This document shows positions 47,581 through 55,975 of a stretch of 64,000 nt of DNA, piece by piece (within the stretch, counting starts at the first letter, position 1; each line of letters opens with the position of its first letter). This DNA is from a virus. The stretch spans positions 1 to 64,000 of IMG/VR virus record IMGVR_UViG_3300047281_000098; one strand, 5' to 3'. A model generated the notes under the pieces. That model was not told where the DNA came from, ran no database searches, and saw nothing but the letters and a program-made list of their open reading frames with translations. The position numbers were made by a program, and so were the translations under genes.

Positions 47581-47765
47581 AATTACTGGAAGACTACTCA
47601 GTATCATTGAGCGCAGACAGATGGATCAAAATAAAAGAACAATTAACAAAAGTTGAATCTAATTCATTGGTGTCTATTACTTGGACAGGTCCGTTTGAAA
47701 GAACCAGAATATTACGATTTAAATCTGAGAATGATGCATTGATATTTGTATTGAGGTGGAGCTAA
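47577..47765 (+). CDS. FxLRW-array protein 11
   Basis: 62 residues ending SENDALIFVLRWS. The helix is WIKIKEQLTKVES with no Cys. ATGA start from the previous TTGAGGTGGTC. Confidence 0.8.
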   Translation: MKLLEDYSVSLSADRWIKIKEQLTKVESNSLVSITWTGPFERTRILRFKSENDALIFVLRWS

Positions 47766-48016
47766 TGATTACATATAAAGTACTGTGGACCGAGTTACCA
47801 CATATTAAAGTACCGGTATTACACACGGTAATGTATGCTCACAGTACAGATGGAGTAGACGCAAAATATCAACGAAGTTATAAGGATCATTTAGTAGATG
47901 AGTGGTTAAAAGCAAACTGTCGGGCGCCTTACTATCACTCTACCTATCATACAGAAAAGTTTATACAATTTGAAGATGATGAAGATGCTATGTGGTTTTC
48001 TTTGAGGTGGTCATGA
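47765..48016 (+). CDS. FxLRW-array protein 12
   Basis: 83 residues: VDEWLKANCRAPYYH and DDEDAMWFSLRWS. ATG in a TAATG overlap is preferred to an in-frame GTG at 47756 within GAGGTGG. Confidence 0.8.
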   Translation: MITYKVLWTELPHIKVPVLHTVMYAHSTDGVDAKYQRSYKDHLVDEWLKANCRAPYYHSTYHTEKFIQFEDDEDAMWFSLRWS

Positions 48017-48273
48017 TATATAACGAAATAGAACAAGACATTATAAACAGAGCAGGCAAGGAACTATCCAGTGAAATTGACTTCCATGTACTTGCTGATT
48101 TATACTCACAAGACGGCTGGACTGAAGTTAATTTGCCGAGACAGCCCAGAGAAACAGTAGTTGAGATTCTATCCTGGTGTGCGAGTCATAATATTAAGTG
48201 CTATGGCAGAGGGCAACGATGGGTGTTTGAGAAGAAGCAAGACGCCTTGTTCTTTAGTTTGAGGTGGGCATGA
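48013..48273 (+). CDS. FxLRW-array protein 13
   Basis: 86 residues: long acidic N-terminal helix, then VVEILSWCASHNIKCYGRG and KKQDALFFSLRWA. Confidence 0.8.
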   Translation: MIYNEIEQDIINRAGKELSSEIDFHVLADLYSQDGWTEVNLPRQPRETVVEILSWCASHNIKCYGRGQRWVFEKKQDALFFSLRWA

Positions 48274-48449
48274 TTGTTACATTACCATATGATCCAGCAT
48301 GGAAAGCATTAGAATGGGCTAAAGACCATTGTCCTGATTATGTTACTAATGAAGTACACCCCCACAAAGCATGGATTCGCCCGATTCAGATTGACTACTT
48401 CTTTTCGTCCGAGCGAGATGCTGTATTTTTTAGTTTGAGGTGGGTATGA
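48270..48449 (+). CDS. FxLRW-array protein 14
   Basis: 59 residues: WKALEWAKDHCPDYV and SERDAVFFSLRWV. The compact size again defines the minimal fold. Confidence 0.8.
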   Translation: MIVTLPYDPAWKALEWAKDHCPDYVTNEVHPHKAWIRPIQIDYFFSSERDAVFFSLRWV

Positions 48450-48691
48450 AATACTTTAGCAGTAGCGGAGGCAACAATAAACCATACTTTGCCCATCGTA
48501 TTAAATTACCCAAAGTGGTTAGTGAAGCATATGACTGGTGCTTAGAGTACCCAGATCAAGATAGACCCTTTAGAAGATTCCATGTAGAATGGGATCATTA
48601 TCCAGAGGGAAAATACGGGCATAAAGGTTATGAAATTATTCAATTTGAGTGGGAAGAAGCCGCCATTATGTTTACATTGAGGTGGTTATGA
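48446..48691 (+). CDS. FxLRW-array protein 15
   Basis: 81 residues: VSEAYDWCLEYPDQDRPF and EWEEAAIMFTLRWL. His/Tyr-rich loop between. Confidence 0.8.
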   Translation: MKYFSSSGGNNKPYFAHRIKLPKVVSEAYDWCLEYPDQDRPFRRFHVEWDHYPEGKYGHKGYEIIQFEWEEAAIMFTLRWL

Positions 48692-48957
48692 GAGTAGAGT
48701 TTAGACAAGGTGTGCCTGACGGATGTGCCCGGTGGCTACGTGAGAATGTTGGACTGGGTAATATTGAGGAAGACAGCAACAACAAGAGAACACGGCAGGG
48801 GATGATTGACATGCCTGAGTATGCTTGGTTCTATGAGCGGGTAGCAATTATACCCGACGATGCCTTGAGTCTGCTTTACGAGTCCATTCATTATGTTCCT
48901 ACTATCACAGTTAAAGATCCCGAGTTGGCTACATTTTTTAGTTTGAGGTGGTTATAA
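48688..48957 (+). CDS. FxLRW-array protein 16
   Basis: 89 residues: CARWLRENVGLGNIEED and DPELATFFSLRWL. An extra 35-residue insertion lies between the two elements. Confidence 0.8.
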   Translation: MRVEFRQGVPDGCARWLRENVGLGNIEEDSNNKRTRQGMIDMPEYAWFYERVAIIPDDALSLLYESIHYVPTITVKDPELATFFSLRWL

Positions 48958-49172
48958 TGGTAGACTGGCTTAATGACAGCTCTGACGAAGTTTATTGCGC
49001 TGATTCAGAAGCGTTTGAAAACTTTTTTCATGACTTCTGCCTAAATGGAAAAGCCAAAGGAGCAGAATGGGGTCCTGACTATTGGGAACAACATGGCATT
49101 AAGGTTGTGAACAGTAGAGTAGAATATGATACCCCTGCACATCGCACTATGTTTTTATTGAGGTGGTTATGA
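48957..49172 (+). CDS. FxLRW-array protein 17
   Basis: 71 residues: FENFFHDFCLNGKAKGAEWG and TPAHRTMFLLRWL. TAATG overlap instead of ATGA. Confidence 0.78.
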   Translation: MVDWLNDSSDEVYCADSEAFENFFHDFCLNGKAKGAEWGPDYWEQHGIKVVNSRVEYDTPAHRTMFLLRWL

Positions 49173-49432
49173 AGAAACCTAAACCAAAGAAGCCAAAAGC
49201 TAAAATACCCAAAGGTGCATTGATAGTTGACTACGGCTTGTATCGTGTAATCCTACCTTATAAACACCCGATTGACTTGTATAATAACAAAGAATTAGAT
49301 ATAATATGTGAATGGTGCGATAGAACATTTCCAAAAGATGATTGGAGATGTAGCAGAAGTAGCTGGCCAGGTCATGTCTACTTTTTAAAAGAAAGCTATC
49401 TGACAATGTTTTTATTGATGTGGGCAAAATAA
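49169..49432 (+). CDS. FxLRW-array protein 18
   Basis: 87 residues. Basic Pro/Lys start (MKKPKPKKPKAKIPKG), then CEWCDRTFPKDDWRC and YLTMFLLMWAK. The Arg of the motif is Met, so the next gene loses the GAGG and is not overlapping. Confidence 0.76.
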   Translation: MKKPKPKKPKAKIPKGALIVDYGLYRVILPYKHPIDLYNNKELDIICEWCDRTFPKDDWRCSRSSWPGHVYFLKESYLTMFLLMWAK

Positions 49433-49433
49433 T

Positions 49434-49874
49434 ATGGTTCAGCTAACTAGACCTGTACCGCCAAAACCAAGCATGATACCGTGGCCATATAAGTTGCCTC
49501 GCAATAAATTAGAAAGACAAGAAGATATGGCTAAATGGGAAATACATAAACGAGCAGGCAATCTAGTAGAAGCTGCTTGGTGGCACTGGATGCCAGGGGT
49601 AACAATTAATGTTAAATGGCCTGTTGGTTTAGTATTTGTGCTTGATGAAAAAGATCGTCGGTGGGATTGGACCATGGGAACAACCAAGCAATCATTTGAC
49701 TCGGCGGACCCTAACGACCATTATAGACCTTGGCTTGAAAAGAATGTTGGCAAGCAGGGATGGGATTGGCAATGGGGACTTAGAGATAACAACGCAGCAG
49801 AGAATAGACTTACTATTAAAGTTAGAACTAAACATGCCAAGTGGGCAACAGTCGCCTCACTTCTGTGGGGATAA
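49434..49874 (+). CDS. FxLRW-array-related protein 19
   Basis: 146 residues, the longest in the array. Very Trp-rich, with YRPWLEKNVGKQGWDWQW as a good helix element and the divergent end VASLLWG. Probably an expanded member. Confidence 0.75.
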   Translation: MVQLTRPVPPKPSMIPWPYKLPRNKLERQEDMAKWEIHKRAGNLVEAAWWHWMPGVTINVKWPVGLVFVLDEKDRRWDWTMGTTKQSFDSADPNDHYRPWLEKNVGKQGWDWQWGLRDNNAAENRLTIKVRTKHAKWATVASLLWG

Positions 49875-49877
49875 GTA

Positions 49878-50099
49878 ATGGATTTTGACTTCAACAAGGA
49901 AAAGCGATTTATCCTTGTCCCTGCTAATCTTGAGTTTTCAAAACTCATGGTCATACTAACTGATATGGACTATTGGAACACACATTACGAAGCACTCAAA
50001 GACTGGTGCGATCTACAACTAGGAACTAATCAAGTTGGGATGACGGTTGAGTTCGACAGTGAGCAGGACCTGATGTTGTTTATATTAAGATGGAGCTAG
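49878..50099 (+). CDS. FxLRW-array protein 20
   Basis: 73 residues: ALKDWCDLQLGTNQVG and SEQDLMLFILRWS. Separated from protein 19 by 3 bases; GGGG before the start may serve as ribosome-binding site. Confidence 0.8.
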   Translation: MDFDFNKEKRFILVPANLEFSKLMVILTDMDYWNTHYEALKDWCDLQLGTNQVGMTVEFDSEQDLMLFILRWS

Positions 50100-50100
50100 A

Positions 50101-50367
50101 GTGAAACACATATTCAGAAATTTAATTCGCAAAGAGAAATGGACTCTTGTGGAAATTAAGCCGACCAAGGACACAATGTGGTCTTCTGGTGGGGAAGATT
50201 TAAATCGGCAAGACTATATTAAAATGCGGAATTGGTGCGAACAAACTTTTCACAAAGAAGTATTCGCCACTTCATTACAATCAGTACACGGAGTTAGTCC
50301 TGGATTGAAACGATTCATATTCAACAATCCCGCAGATGCCACGATGTTCAGATTGCGTTGGGAATGA
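50101..50367 (+). CDS. FxLRW-array protein 21, GTG start
   Basis: 88 residues: KMRNWCEQTFHKEVFA and NPADATMFRLRWE. Starts at GTG one base after the previous stop. Confidence 0.76.
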   Translation: MKHIFRNLIRKEKWTLVEIKPTKDTMWSSGGEDLNRQDYIKMRNWCEQTFHKEVFATSLQSVHGVSPGLKRFIFNNPADATMFRLRWE

Positions 50368-50597
50368 CTAAGACCTCTGTTACAGTTTACGGTGCGTATG
50401 CTCCAATGCTAAAATGGCTAAGTGACAACATAGGCGCGGAGCTTCACAGTATGCCAATTGTTTTTTGGTACGGAAAAGGTTGGTTCATGAAACGCACATC
50501 TGATATTAGAGAAGAAAGAGTTGGACTCAGGGCTGGCTGGTCAGTTGATTTTGATGATGATCAGAATGCGACATGGTTCGCATTAATATGGGGATAA
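50364..50597 (+). CDS. FxLRW-array protein 22
   Basis: 77 residues: MLKWLSDNIGAELHS and DDQNATWFALIWG. The last codons GGG ATA ATT give no AGG, matching the lost overlap with the next gene. Confidence 0.78.
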   Translation: MTKTSVTVYGAYAPMLKWLSDNIGAELHSMPIVFWYGKGWFMKRTSDIREERVGLRAGWSVDFDDDQNATWFALIWG

Positions 50598-50598
50598 T

Positions 50599-50874
50599 AT
50601 GGCAATTTTAAATACACACGCACATGGATACTTTAGAGCAGTTGAATACGAGACAATAGAAGTAATAGACATGCCTCGCACCTACGGCGCCAAGAAAGTA
50701 TACACGTATGATTGTAGGGCAAAGTCAGAAGATCCAAGCATTATTGTAAAATGGTGCAGAAGAAACTTTGGGCAGCGAGGTGATGGTTGGGACTTTACTT
50801 TTCACTCAGACCGTGTTACAATAGAGATTACAAAAGACGAGTTTAAGACAATGTACGAAATGTGGAAACTATAA
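50599..50874 (+). CDS. FxLRW-array protein 23, divergent end
   Basis: 91 residues: IIVKWCRRNFGQRGDGWDF is an excellent helix element, but the end is FKTMYEMWKL. TAATG overlap with the exonuclease gene. Confidence 0.78.
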   Translation: MAILNTHAHGYFRAVEYETIEVIDMPRTYGAKKVYTYDCRAKSEDPSIIVKWCRRNFGQRGDGWDFTFHSDRVTIEITKDEFKTMYEMWKL

Positions 50875-51419
50875 TGGCAAATAATGTAATGATAGATTTG
50901 GAAACGCTGGACACAAGTCCATTCTGCGTTATCCTCACGATTGGAGCAGTAGTATTCGACCCTAAGGGCAACGGTATCGTTGACAAGATTGATCTGCGAC
51001 CTTCAATTGAAGAACAACTTGATATGGGCAGAGTTATCAACGATGAAACTGTTAAGTGGTGGGGCAATCAAAGTGAGGCGGCGCAACATGAAGCACTAGG
51101 TGATCATGACCGAATTCCCTTCAAGGAAGCAATGGAGAAACTTCATAAATTCTGTTGGAACAAAGGTAACCCCTGGAGTCACGGCGCAGCGTTTGACATT
51201 GTAGCAGTGGAAACATCTTGGGCCAGCTTTAAGATGCAACCACCATGGGACTTTTACAAAGTACGAGACACACGAACATTGTTTGATGTTACTGGAGTGA
51301 ATCTTAAAGACGGTGGTTATGTGACAACTCACAAGGCTTCCGAAGATGCGGCACGTCAGGCATTCATTGTACAGAAGGCGTATAAGATTCTCATTGCCGC
51401 CGGAGTAACCCCTCCGTGA
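50874..51419 (+). CDS. DnaQ-like 3'-5' exonuclease
   Basis: 181 residues. ExoI motif DLE with Asp8 and Glu10 (VMIDLETLDTSPFCVI), ExoII Asp in HGAAFDIVAVE near 108, and ExoIII Asp in KASEDAARQA near 160. Similar to T4 DexA-type and DUF5051 exonucleases. It degrades single-stranded DNA from the 3' end, for nucleotide salvage or proofreading. It lies 5 bases before the last small gene of the array family and close to the Pol III alpha-like gene. Confidence 0.88.
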   Translation: MANNVMIDLETLDTSPFCVILTIGAVVFDPKGNGIVDKIDLRPSIEEQLDMGRVINDETVKWWGNQSEAAQHEALGDHDRIPFKEAMEKLHKFCWNKGNPWSHGAAFDIVAVETSWASFKMQPPWDFYKVRDTRTLFDVTGVNLKDGGYVTTHKASEDAARQAFIVQKAYKILIAAGVTPP

Positions 51420-51423
51420 AATT

Positions 51424-51678
51424 ATGAAGATTAATCCTAAACTTAAACCAGACGAGTTAGCTCTTTTATCAGTAGATTCTGCTAGGAGATATTTTCTATT
51501 AAACGTTAATACCACTAAACTAGCACCGGACGAAGATTCTATACAGCATGAGTTTGCACTGTGGTTAGAAACAGAATACTCCTGTAAAATGTGGCGCCCG
51601 TATAAAGGAGCAACAAGACGGTTGAAATTTAATGATATGGCTAAATTAGTTTGGTTTAAACTCAAATATGAAATTTAA
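51424..51678 (+). CDS. FxLRW-family protein 24, separated from the array
   Basis: 84 residues: FALWLETEYSCKMWRPYKG and NDMAKLVWFKLKYEI, a divergent F-x-L-K-Y end. It lies just beyond the exonuclease, showing that the exonuclease gene is inserted near the edge of the array. Overlaps the next gene by 11 bases. Confidence 0.72.
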   Translation: MKINPKLKPDELALLSVDSARRYFLLNVNTTKLAPDEDSIQHEFALWLETEYSCKMWRPYKGATRRLKFNDMAKLVWFKLKYEI

Positions 51679-52267
51679 CGGTGACGTTGACATTGATCTA
51701 GGAAACAGGGACTTACTGTTGGAACACATTAAGCATATTCCTGCGGCTATGCGTAATATAACACCTATAAGAAAGCACTCCACTGGAATTCATATCACTG
51801 ATATTCCATATGATCCTATCAATAATATCGCGTCAATTGACTATGCCGCTGCTGAATCGCGCGGGTATTTTAAGCTGGACTTGCTGAATGTTCATGTATA
51901 TGCTAATGTACGTGATGAGTCACATTTAGTAGAATTAATGCGCGAGCCAGATTGGAATCTACTGAATGACAGAGAATTTGTAAGTACGCTTATACATTTA
52001 GGTAATCATTATCAAAGTATACAGCGTATGATTGAGCCTATCAATAGTATTCCCAGACTGGCTATGTTTCTGGCAATGATCAGACCTGCAAAAAAGCATC
52101 TGATAGGCTTGCCATGGAGTGAGGTTGCGAAGACTATTTGGGAGAAAGATAGTGACGGCGGGTATAGCTTTAAGAGAAGTCACGCAGTTGCGTATTCACA
52201 GTTAGTCACTGTACATATGAATCTGTTACAGGAAATGCCTGTTACGAAATTCTTTTCACAAGAGTAA
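51668..52267 (+). CDS. miniature DNA polymerase III alpha-like protein
   Basis: 199 residues against more than 1100 for DnaE. Segments resemble DnaE in order: DVDIDLGNRD (catalytic Asp region), STGIHITDIPYDP, RGYFKLDLLNVHVY (like GLLKxDxLGL) and SFKRSHAVAYSQLV (like the DnaE FxKSHAxAYA motif). Palm and fingers appear cut to remnants, so synthesis is unlikely; a binding or decoy role is possible. I recall similar short proteins in marine T4-like phages labelled Pol III alpha. Confidence 0.75.
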   Translation: MKFNGDVDIDLGNRDLLLEHIKHIPAAMRNITPIRKHSTGIHITDIPYDPINNIASIDYAAAESRGYFKLDLLNVHVYANVRDESHLVELMREPDWNLLNDREFVSTLIHLGNHYQSIQRMIEPINSIPRLAMFLAMIRPAKKHLIGLPWSEVAKTIWEKDSDGGYSFKRSHAVAYSQLVTVHMNLLQEMPVTKFFSQE

Positions 52268-52622
52268 TGGATCTTCTTTTTGATCGACGCTTGCTTAGGT
52301 CTGACATACTACATACGGGGCCGTGTAGTATTACTAAGCTTTTGTTATTGAATGTTCTGATATATGGTCTGAAGATTGCCCAATCTTCTTTTAAAAACAA
52401 GTTGATAGGGATAAGTCTGTTGCTTTCCCACCACCATATATCACCTAATTCTAGAAATTTCTCTTTAACTGCTAAGTCCTGTATAGCACCATAATCATAT
52501 ATAGTGGTAACGACATCATCACGATTCTGAACAATTCCCACGTAGTCTTGGCTGGCGTATGAACAGATTGTGATGAAAGGGTGATTCTCGCTTAGGCGTT
52601 TAAAGAATTCGTTAGGTATCAT
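52242..52622 (-). CDS. conserved hypothetical late protein
   Basis: 126 residues starting MIPNEFFKRLSENHPF, with DYVGIVQNRDD and LELGDIWWWESNRLIPINLF. From memory, similar proteins occur in T4-like marine phages. It is convergent with the Pol III alpha-like gene, overlapping 26 bases at the 3' ends. The very basic last 20 residues (SKRRSKRRS) lie partly in the overlap. Late - strand promoter upstream. Confidence 0.75.
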   Translation of the reverse strand: MIPNEFFKRLSENHPFITICSYASQDYVGIVQNRDDVVTTIYDYGAIQDLAVKEKFLELGDIWWWESNRLIPINLFLKEDWAIFRPYIRTFNNKSLVILHGPVCSMSDLSKRRSKRRSITLVKRIS

Positions 52623-52641
52623 TGATAATGTGTATTAAGTT

Positions 52642-52649
52642 TATTTATC
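52642..52649 (-). promoter_or_regulatory. T4-type late promoter on the - strand
   Basis: GATAAATA on the - strand, 19 bases upstream of the ATG at 52622. The leader would be about 13 bases with no Shine-Dalgarno. Confidence 0.62.
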
Positions 52650-52727
52650 TGCGGAAAGAATTCGGGTATTATTCCTGAATGACTAAATATAAGATATGCT
52701 AAATATAACATTAGAAGCGAATAACAA

Positions 52728-53501
52728 ATGTATGCAACCTCAGTTTTCTCCTATATCCCTCGGCAAATTGTCGTTGTCTTATCCGGCAACTCGGTAAGGA
52801 AATATATGCCCGTTTATGCTAAACCACTCACATTACACAAAGGTGTCGACAACCAGCTGCAGTTTCAGTTCCTTAATCAAGAGCAGAAACCTGTTAATAT
52901 CACTGGTGCGGAGATCACATGCCGTATTTTAAACTATCAAGGTAATACTGTGCTTCTTCAGAAAGCACTGACCCTACAATTAGCAGCCACAGGTATTGCT
53001 GCTCTTCAACTAAACGCAGCAGACATTGAGGGTATTGATCCACAAAAATGCTATTACACATTAGAAATTCCAGTTGGTAGTTTCAATTACCCAGTATTCG
53101 TGGATCAGAACGCAGGTGGTCGCGGTGATCTAAACATCGTTAATTCTATTCTACCAAGCTTTGTGCCGTCACAAAGTGTGTCTATTCCTACTGGGCAATT
53201 GTTCCCGAATAACAATTCAAGCGCAAATGCCAATTCAAACGCACTAACATATTTTACCAGTGTTTGGTCAACTGATGATAATCCAATTTCAACTATTCAA
53301 GCAGAATACACTGGGTTTTATGGTAACGTTCAGATTCAAGGTTCCACAATAGTAGACGGTGATTGGTATAACATTGGAAACACGTATGTCTATTCAAACG
53401 TATCCGATACCATTGGATATTCCTTTACTGGATATCATCCATACATCCAAGTACAATTCATCAGTAATATTGGTGATGTTACTAACATTTTAAGAAGATA
53501 G
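52728..53501 (+). CDS. conserved virion protein of marine T4-like type
   Basis: 257 residues. YMPVYAKPLTLHKGVDN then QFQFLNQEQKPVNITGAEIT is an Ig-like/beta-sandwich start that I recall from many marine myovirus genomes; the C-terminal half is a second beta domain (IQAEYTGFYGNVQIQGS). A start at 52806 (MPVYAK) is also possible. Two CTAAATATA elements upstream could be late promoters. Confidence 0.72.
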   Translation: MYATSVFSYIPRQIVVVLSGNSVRKYMPVYAKPLTLHKGVDNQLQFQFLNQEQKPVNITGAEITCRILNYQGNTVLLQKALTLQLAATGIAALQLNAADIEGIDPQKCYYTLEIPVGSFNYPVFVDQNAGGRGDLNIVNSILPSFVPSQSVSIPTGQLFPNNNSSANANSNALTYFTSVWSTDDNPISTIQAEYTGFYGNVQIQGSTIVDGDWYNIGNTYVYSNVSDTIGYSFTGYHPYIQVQFISNIGDVTNILRR

Positions 53502-53514
53502 ATCACCGTATCTA

Positions 53515-53543
53515 TTGTATTTTCGTGTTCACTATGTTATAAT
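53515..53543 (+). promoter_or_regulatory. sigma70-type promoter, near-leaderless
   Basis: TTGTAT (53515-53520), 17 bases, TATAAT (53538-53543). Predicted +1 is 53550, two bases before the ATG at 53552 and after the ATG at 53546, which decides the start codon. Confidence 0.78.
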
Positions 53544-53551
53544 AGATGAAC

Positions 53552-54532
53552 ATGTTTGATATTCTATCTATATTACCTGGCAAGAAAAAAACAACGAGTA
53601 GCGGCTGGACAAGTTTCAACGCTGTTTGTTGTAGCCATCTTGGACACAAGTCCGATCGCCGTATGCGCGGCGGTATTAAGTTTGACGGTCAATCCAAATG
53701 GACCATGAACTGTTTCAATTGTAGATACTCATGTAATTTTGTATTAGGCAAATCAATAAGCCCAAAAACTAGACAGCTTCTTATTTGGTGCGGTATTGAC
53801 AGTGAACAGATTCAACGATGGAGTCTGGAGAGTTTACAACATAAAGACTTACTGGACTTTTCAGGTGACGTTCTACCTCGTAAAAAAGTAAAATTCAAAG
53901 AGCAGGAATTGCCAACTGATGCTGAATTAATAAACGTAAACAACCCTGATCATAAGATATACACTGACTATTTGATCAAACGACATATTGATCCTAATGA
54001 ATATCCGTTTATGGTAACTCCGCATATTCAGGGTAGAAATAACAATCGCATAATTGTACCGTATACTTATAAAAATAAGATCGTTGGACATACTAGTAGA
54101 TACCTAGATAATAAATTACCAAAGTATATCAATTCTCAACAGCACGGATATGTATTCGGATTTGACTTTCAAAAACCTGAATGGAATATATGTCTGGTAG
54201 TTGAGGGTATATTTGATGCGCTGAGTTTGAATGCGTGCGCTACAATGCATAACACAATCAATGACGATCAAGCACAGGTATTAGCACAGTTAAACAAACA
54301 GATAATAGTAGTACCGGATAGAGACCGTGCCGGATTAGAAATATGTAGTCGTGCGTTAGAGTTAGGATATAGTATTAGCTTACCAAATTGGCACGTTGAT
54401 GTAAAGGATGTTAACGATGCGATAATCCGTTACGGAAAGCTTCCAACGCTAATGAGTATATTACAAGCAGCCACGATGTCTAAAATTAAAATCGAAATGC
54501 AAAGGAAAAAAATTGAAAAAACAAGAATCTAA
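53552..54532 (+). CDS. 61: DNA primase (gp61-like)
   Basis: 326 residues. N-terminal zinc-binding Cys residues (VCCSHLGHK and NCFNC near 53-57), then TOPRIM motifs VVEGIFDAL near 216 and VPDRDRAG near 253. It makes RNA primers on the lagging strand with the gp41 helicase, encoded by the overlapping next gene. The start at 53552 is set by the promoter. Confidence 0.92.
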   Translation: MFDILSILPGKKKTTSSGWTSFNAVCCSHLGHKSDRRMRGGIKFDGQSKWTMNCFNCRYSCNFVLGKSISPKTRQLLIWCGIDSEQIQRWSLESLQHKDLLDFSGDVLPRKKVKFKEQELPTDAELINVNNPDHKIYTDYLIKRHIDPNEYPFMVTPHIQGRNNNRIIVPYTYKNKIVGHTSRYLDNKLPKYINSQQHGYVFGFDFQKPEWNICLVVEGIFDALSLNACATMHNTINDDQAQVLAQLNKQIIVVPDRDRAGLEICSRALELGYSISLPNWHVDVKDVNDAIIRYGKLPTLMSILQAATMSKIKIEMQRKKIEKTRI

Positions 54533-55952
54533 GAAACAACTTGAATATACTCCTGATGTTCAGAAATTATTTTTGCGAATGATGATAACTAACTCGGAGT
54601 TATACACCCGTGTTATGAACATTATGAACAGCGAGAATTTTGACAGATCGCTGCGCCCAGTGGCAGAAATGTTTAAAGAACATACTGACAAGTATAAGAT
54701 TTTACCTGATGCCACTCAGATTAAAGCAACAACCGGGATTGATATTGAACCGGTGCCTGAATTAAGTGACGGACATTTTGAATGGTTCTTTGATGAGTTT
54801 GAAGCATTCACTAAGCGACAGGAACTTGAGCGTGCGATTCTTAAAGCAGCAGACTTGCTTGAGAAGGGTGATTTTTCTCCTGTGGAAAAGCTAATCAAGG
54901 ACGCAGTTCAAATTAGCCTACAGAAAGACATGGGGACTGACTACTTTGCTGACCCCGCACATCGTATCAATAAGTATTTTAACTCAGGTGGTCAAGTATC
55001 AACTGGCTGGCCACAGATGGATCGTATTTTGTACGGTGGCATGAGTCGCGGCGAACTTAATATCTTTGCAGGTGGCTCTGGTTCTGGTAAGTCACTGGTC
55101 ATGATGAATTTGGCATTGAATTGGCTACAAGTTGGATTGAGCGGAGTTTATATTACACTAGAACTTTCAGAAGAACTAACCTCACTGCGTACTGATGCGA
55201 TGTTAACCAGTATGGGAACTAAAGATATTCGTAAGGATATTGACAATACTGCTTTAAAGGTAGCATTGATAGGGAAGAAGTCTGGTAAGTATCGTGTCAA
55301 GGGACTACCTGCGCAAAGTAATGTCAATGATATTCGTGCTTATCTGAAAGAAGTTCAAATTCAAACTGGTATCAAGATCGACTTTGTTATGGTCGATTAT
55401 CTTGACTTGGTTATGCCAGTATCTGTTAAAGTTAACCCCAACGACCAGTTTATTAAAGACAAATATGTAGCTGAAGAATTGCGAAATTTAAGCAAAGAAT
55501 TAGGCGTGTTGTTAGTTACAGCATCACAGTTGAATCGTTCAGCAGTTGATGAAATTGAGTTTGATCATAGTCACATTGCAGGTGGTATCTCTAAGATTAA
55601 TACAGCGGATAACGTGTTCGGTATCTTCACAAGCCGTAGTATGCGTGAACGTGGTAAGTATCAGATTCAATGTATGAAGTCGCGTAGTTCAACAGGTGTT
55701 GGTATGAAAGTTGATTTGGAATACAACATTGAAACGATGCGTATTACTGACGATGACCCTGAGGGATATGCGGATCAGCAAGCAAAATATACTCCTAAAC
55801 CTAGTCCTAATGATTTAATGACTAGGATGAAGCCTACTCCATACACTGATATTTCTCAACTATCAGATAATTCAGAACCACTGACCAAGAAAATAGTGGC
55901 AAATGTTCAGGGTAGTAAACTAAATGCGCTACTGAATAGTTTAAAGAAATAA
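54513..55952 (+). CDS. 41: replicative DNA helicase (gp41-like)
   Basis: 479 residues, close to T4 gp41 (475). Walker A GGSGSGKS (187-194), Walker B in FVMVDYLDLV, and the DnaB-type TASQLNRSA segment. It starts at TTG with AAGGA seven bases upstream and overlaps the primase gene by 20 bases in another frame; the first in-frame ATG would remove 23 residues. It unwinds the fork 5'-3' on the lagging strand. Confidence 0.95.
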   Translation: MKKQESKKQLEYTPDVQKLFLRMMITNSELYTRVMNIMNSENFDRSLRPVAEMFKEHTDKYKILPDATQIKATTGIDIEPVPELSDGHFEWFFDEFEAFTKRQELERAILKAADLLEKGDFSPVEKLIKDAVQISLQKDMGTDYFADPAHRINKYFNSGGQVSTGWPQMDRILYGGMSRGELNIFAGGSGSGKSLVMMNLALNWLQVGLSGVYITLELSEELTSLRTDAMLTSMGTKDIRKDIDNTALKVALIGKKSGKYRVKGLPAQSNVNDIRAYLKEVQIQTGIKIDFVMVDYLDLVMPVSVKVNPNDQFIKDKYVAEELRNLSKELGVLLVTASQLNRSAVDEIEFDHSHIAGGISKINTADNVFGIFTSRSMRERGKYQIQCMKSRSSTGVGMKVDLEYNIETMRITDDDPEGYADQQAKYTPKPSPNDLMTRMKPTPYTDISQLSDNSEPLTKKIVANVQGSKLNALLNSLKK

Positions 55953-55963
55953 ACAAAGCAAAG

Positions 55964-55971
55964 CATAAATA
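55964..55971 (+). promoter_or_regulatory. T4-type late promoter (leaderless)
   Basis: CATAAATA, then CTTG and the ATG at 55976. The close spacing leaves no leader. Confidence 0.72.
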
Positions 55972-55975
55972 CTTG

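Larger units (their letters stand above)
44938..50874 (+). repeat. tandem array of small paralogous genes (FxLRW family)
   Basis: Twenty-three consecutive ORFs of 54-146 codons, most ending F-x-L-R-W plus one residue. Three elements recur: a strand, a helix with W(C/L)xx(N/x)(F/V)G, and the end (E/D)xDAxxFxLRW. Adjacent genes overlap mainly by ATGA. At DNA level the junction TTGAGGTGGNCATGA is repeated with few changes, while the inner sequences are highly diverged. It looks like old tandem duplication with rapid divergence. Confidence 0.88.

Noticed and set aside
44938-50874. CRISPR-like array because of regularly repeated short DNA at gene junctions
   Set aside because: The repeats are not palindromic, spacing varies with gene length, and everything between them is coding sequence in shifting frames.
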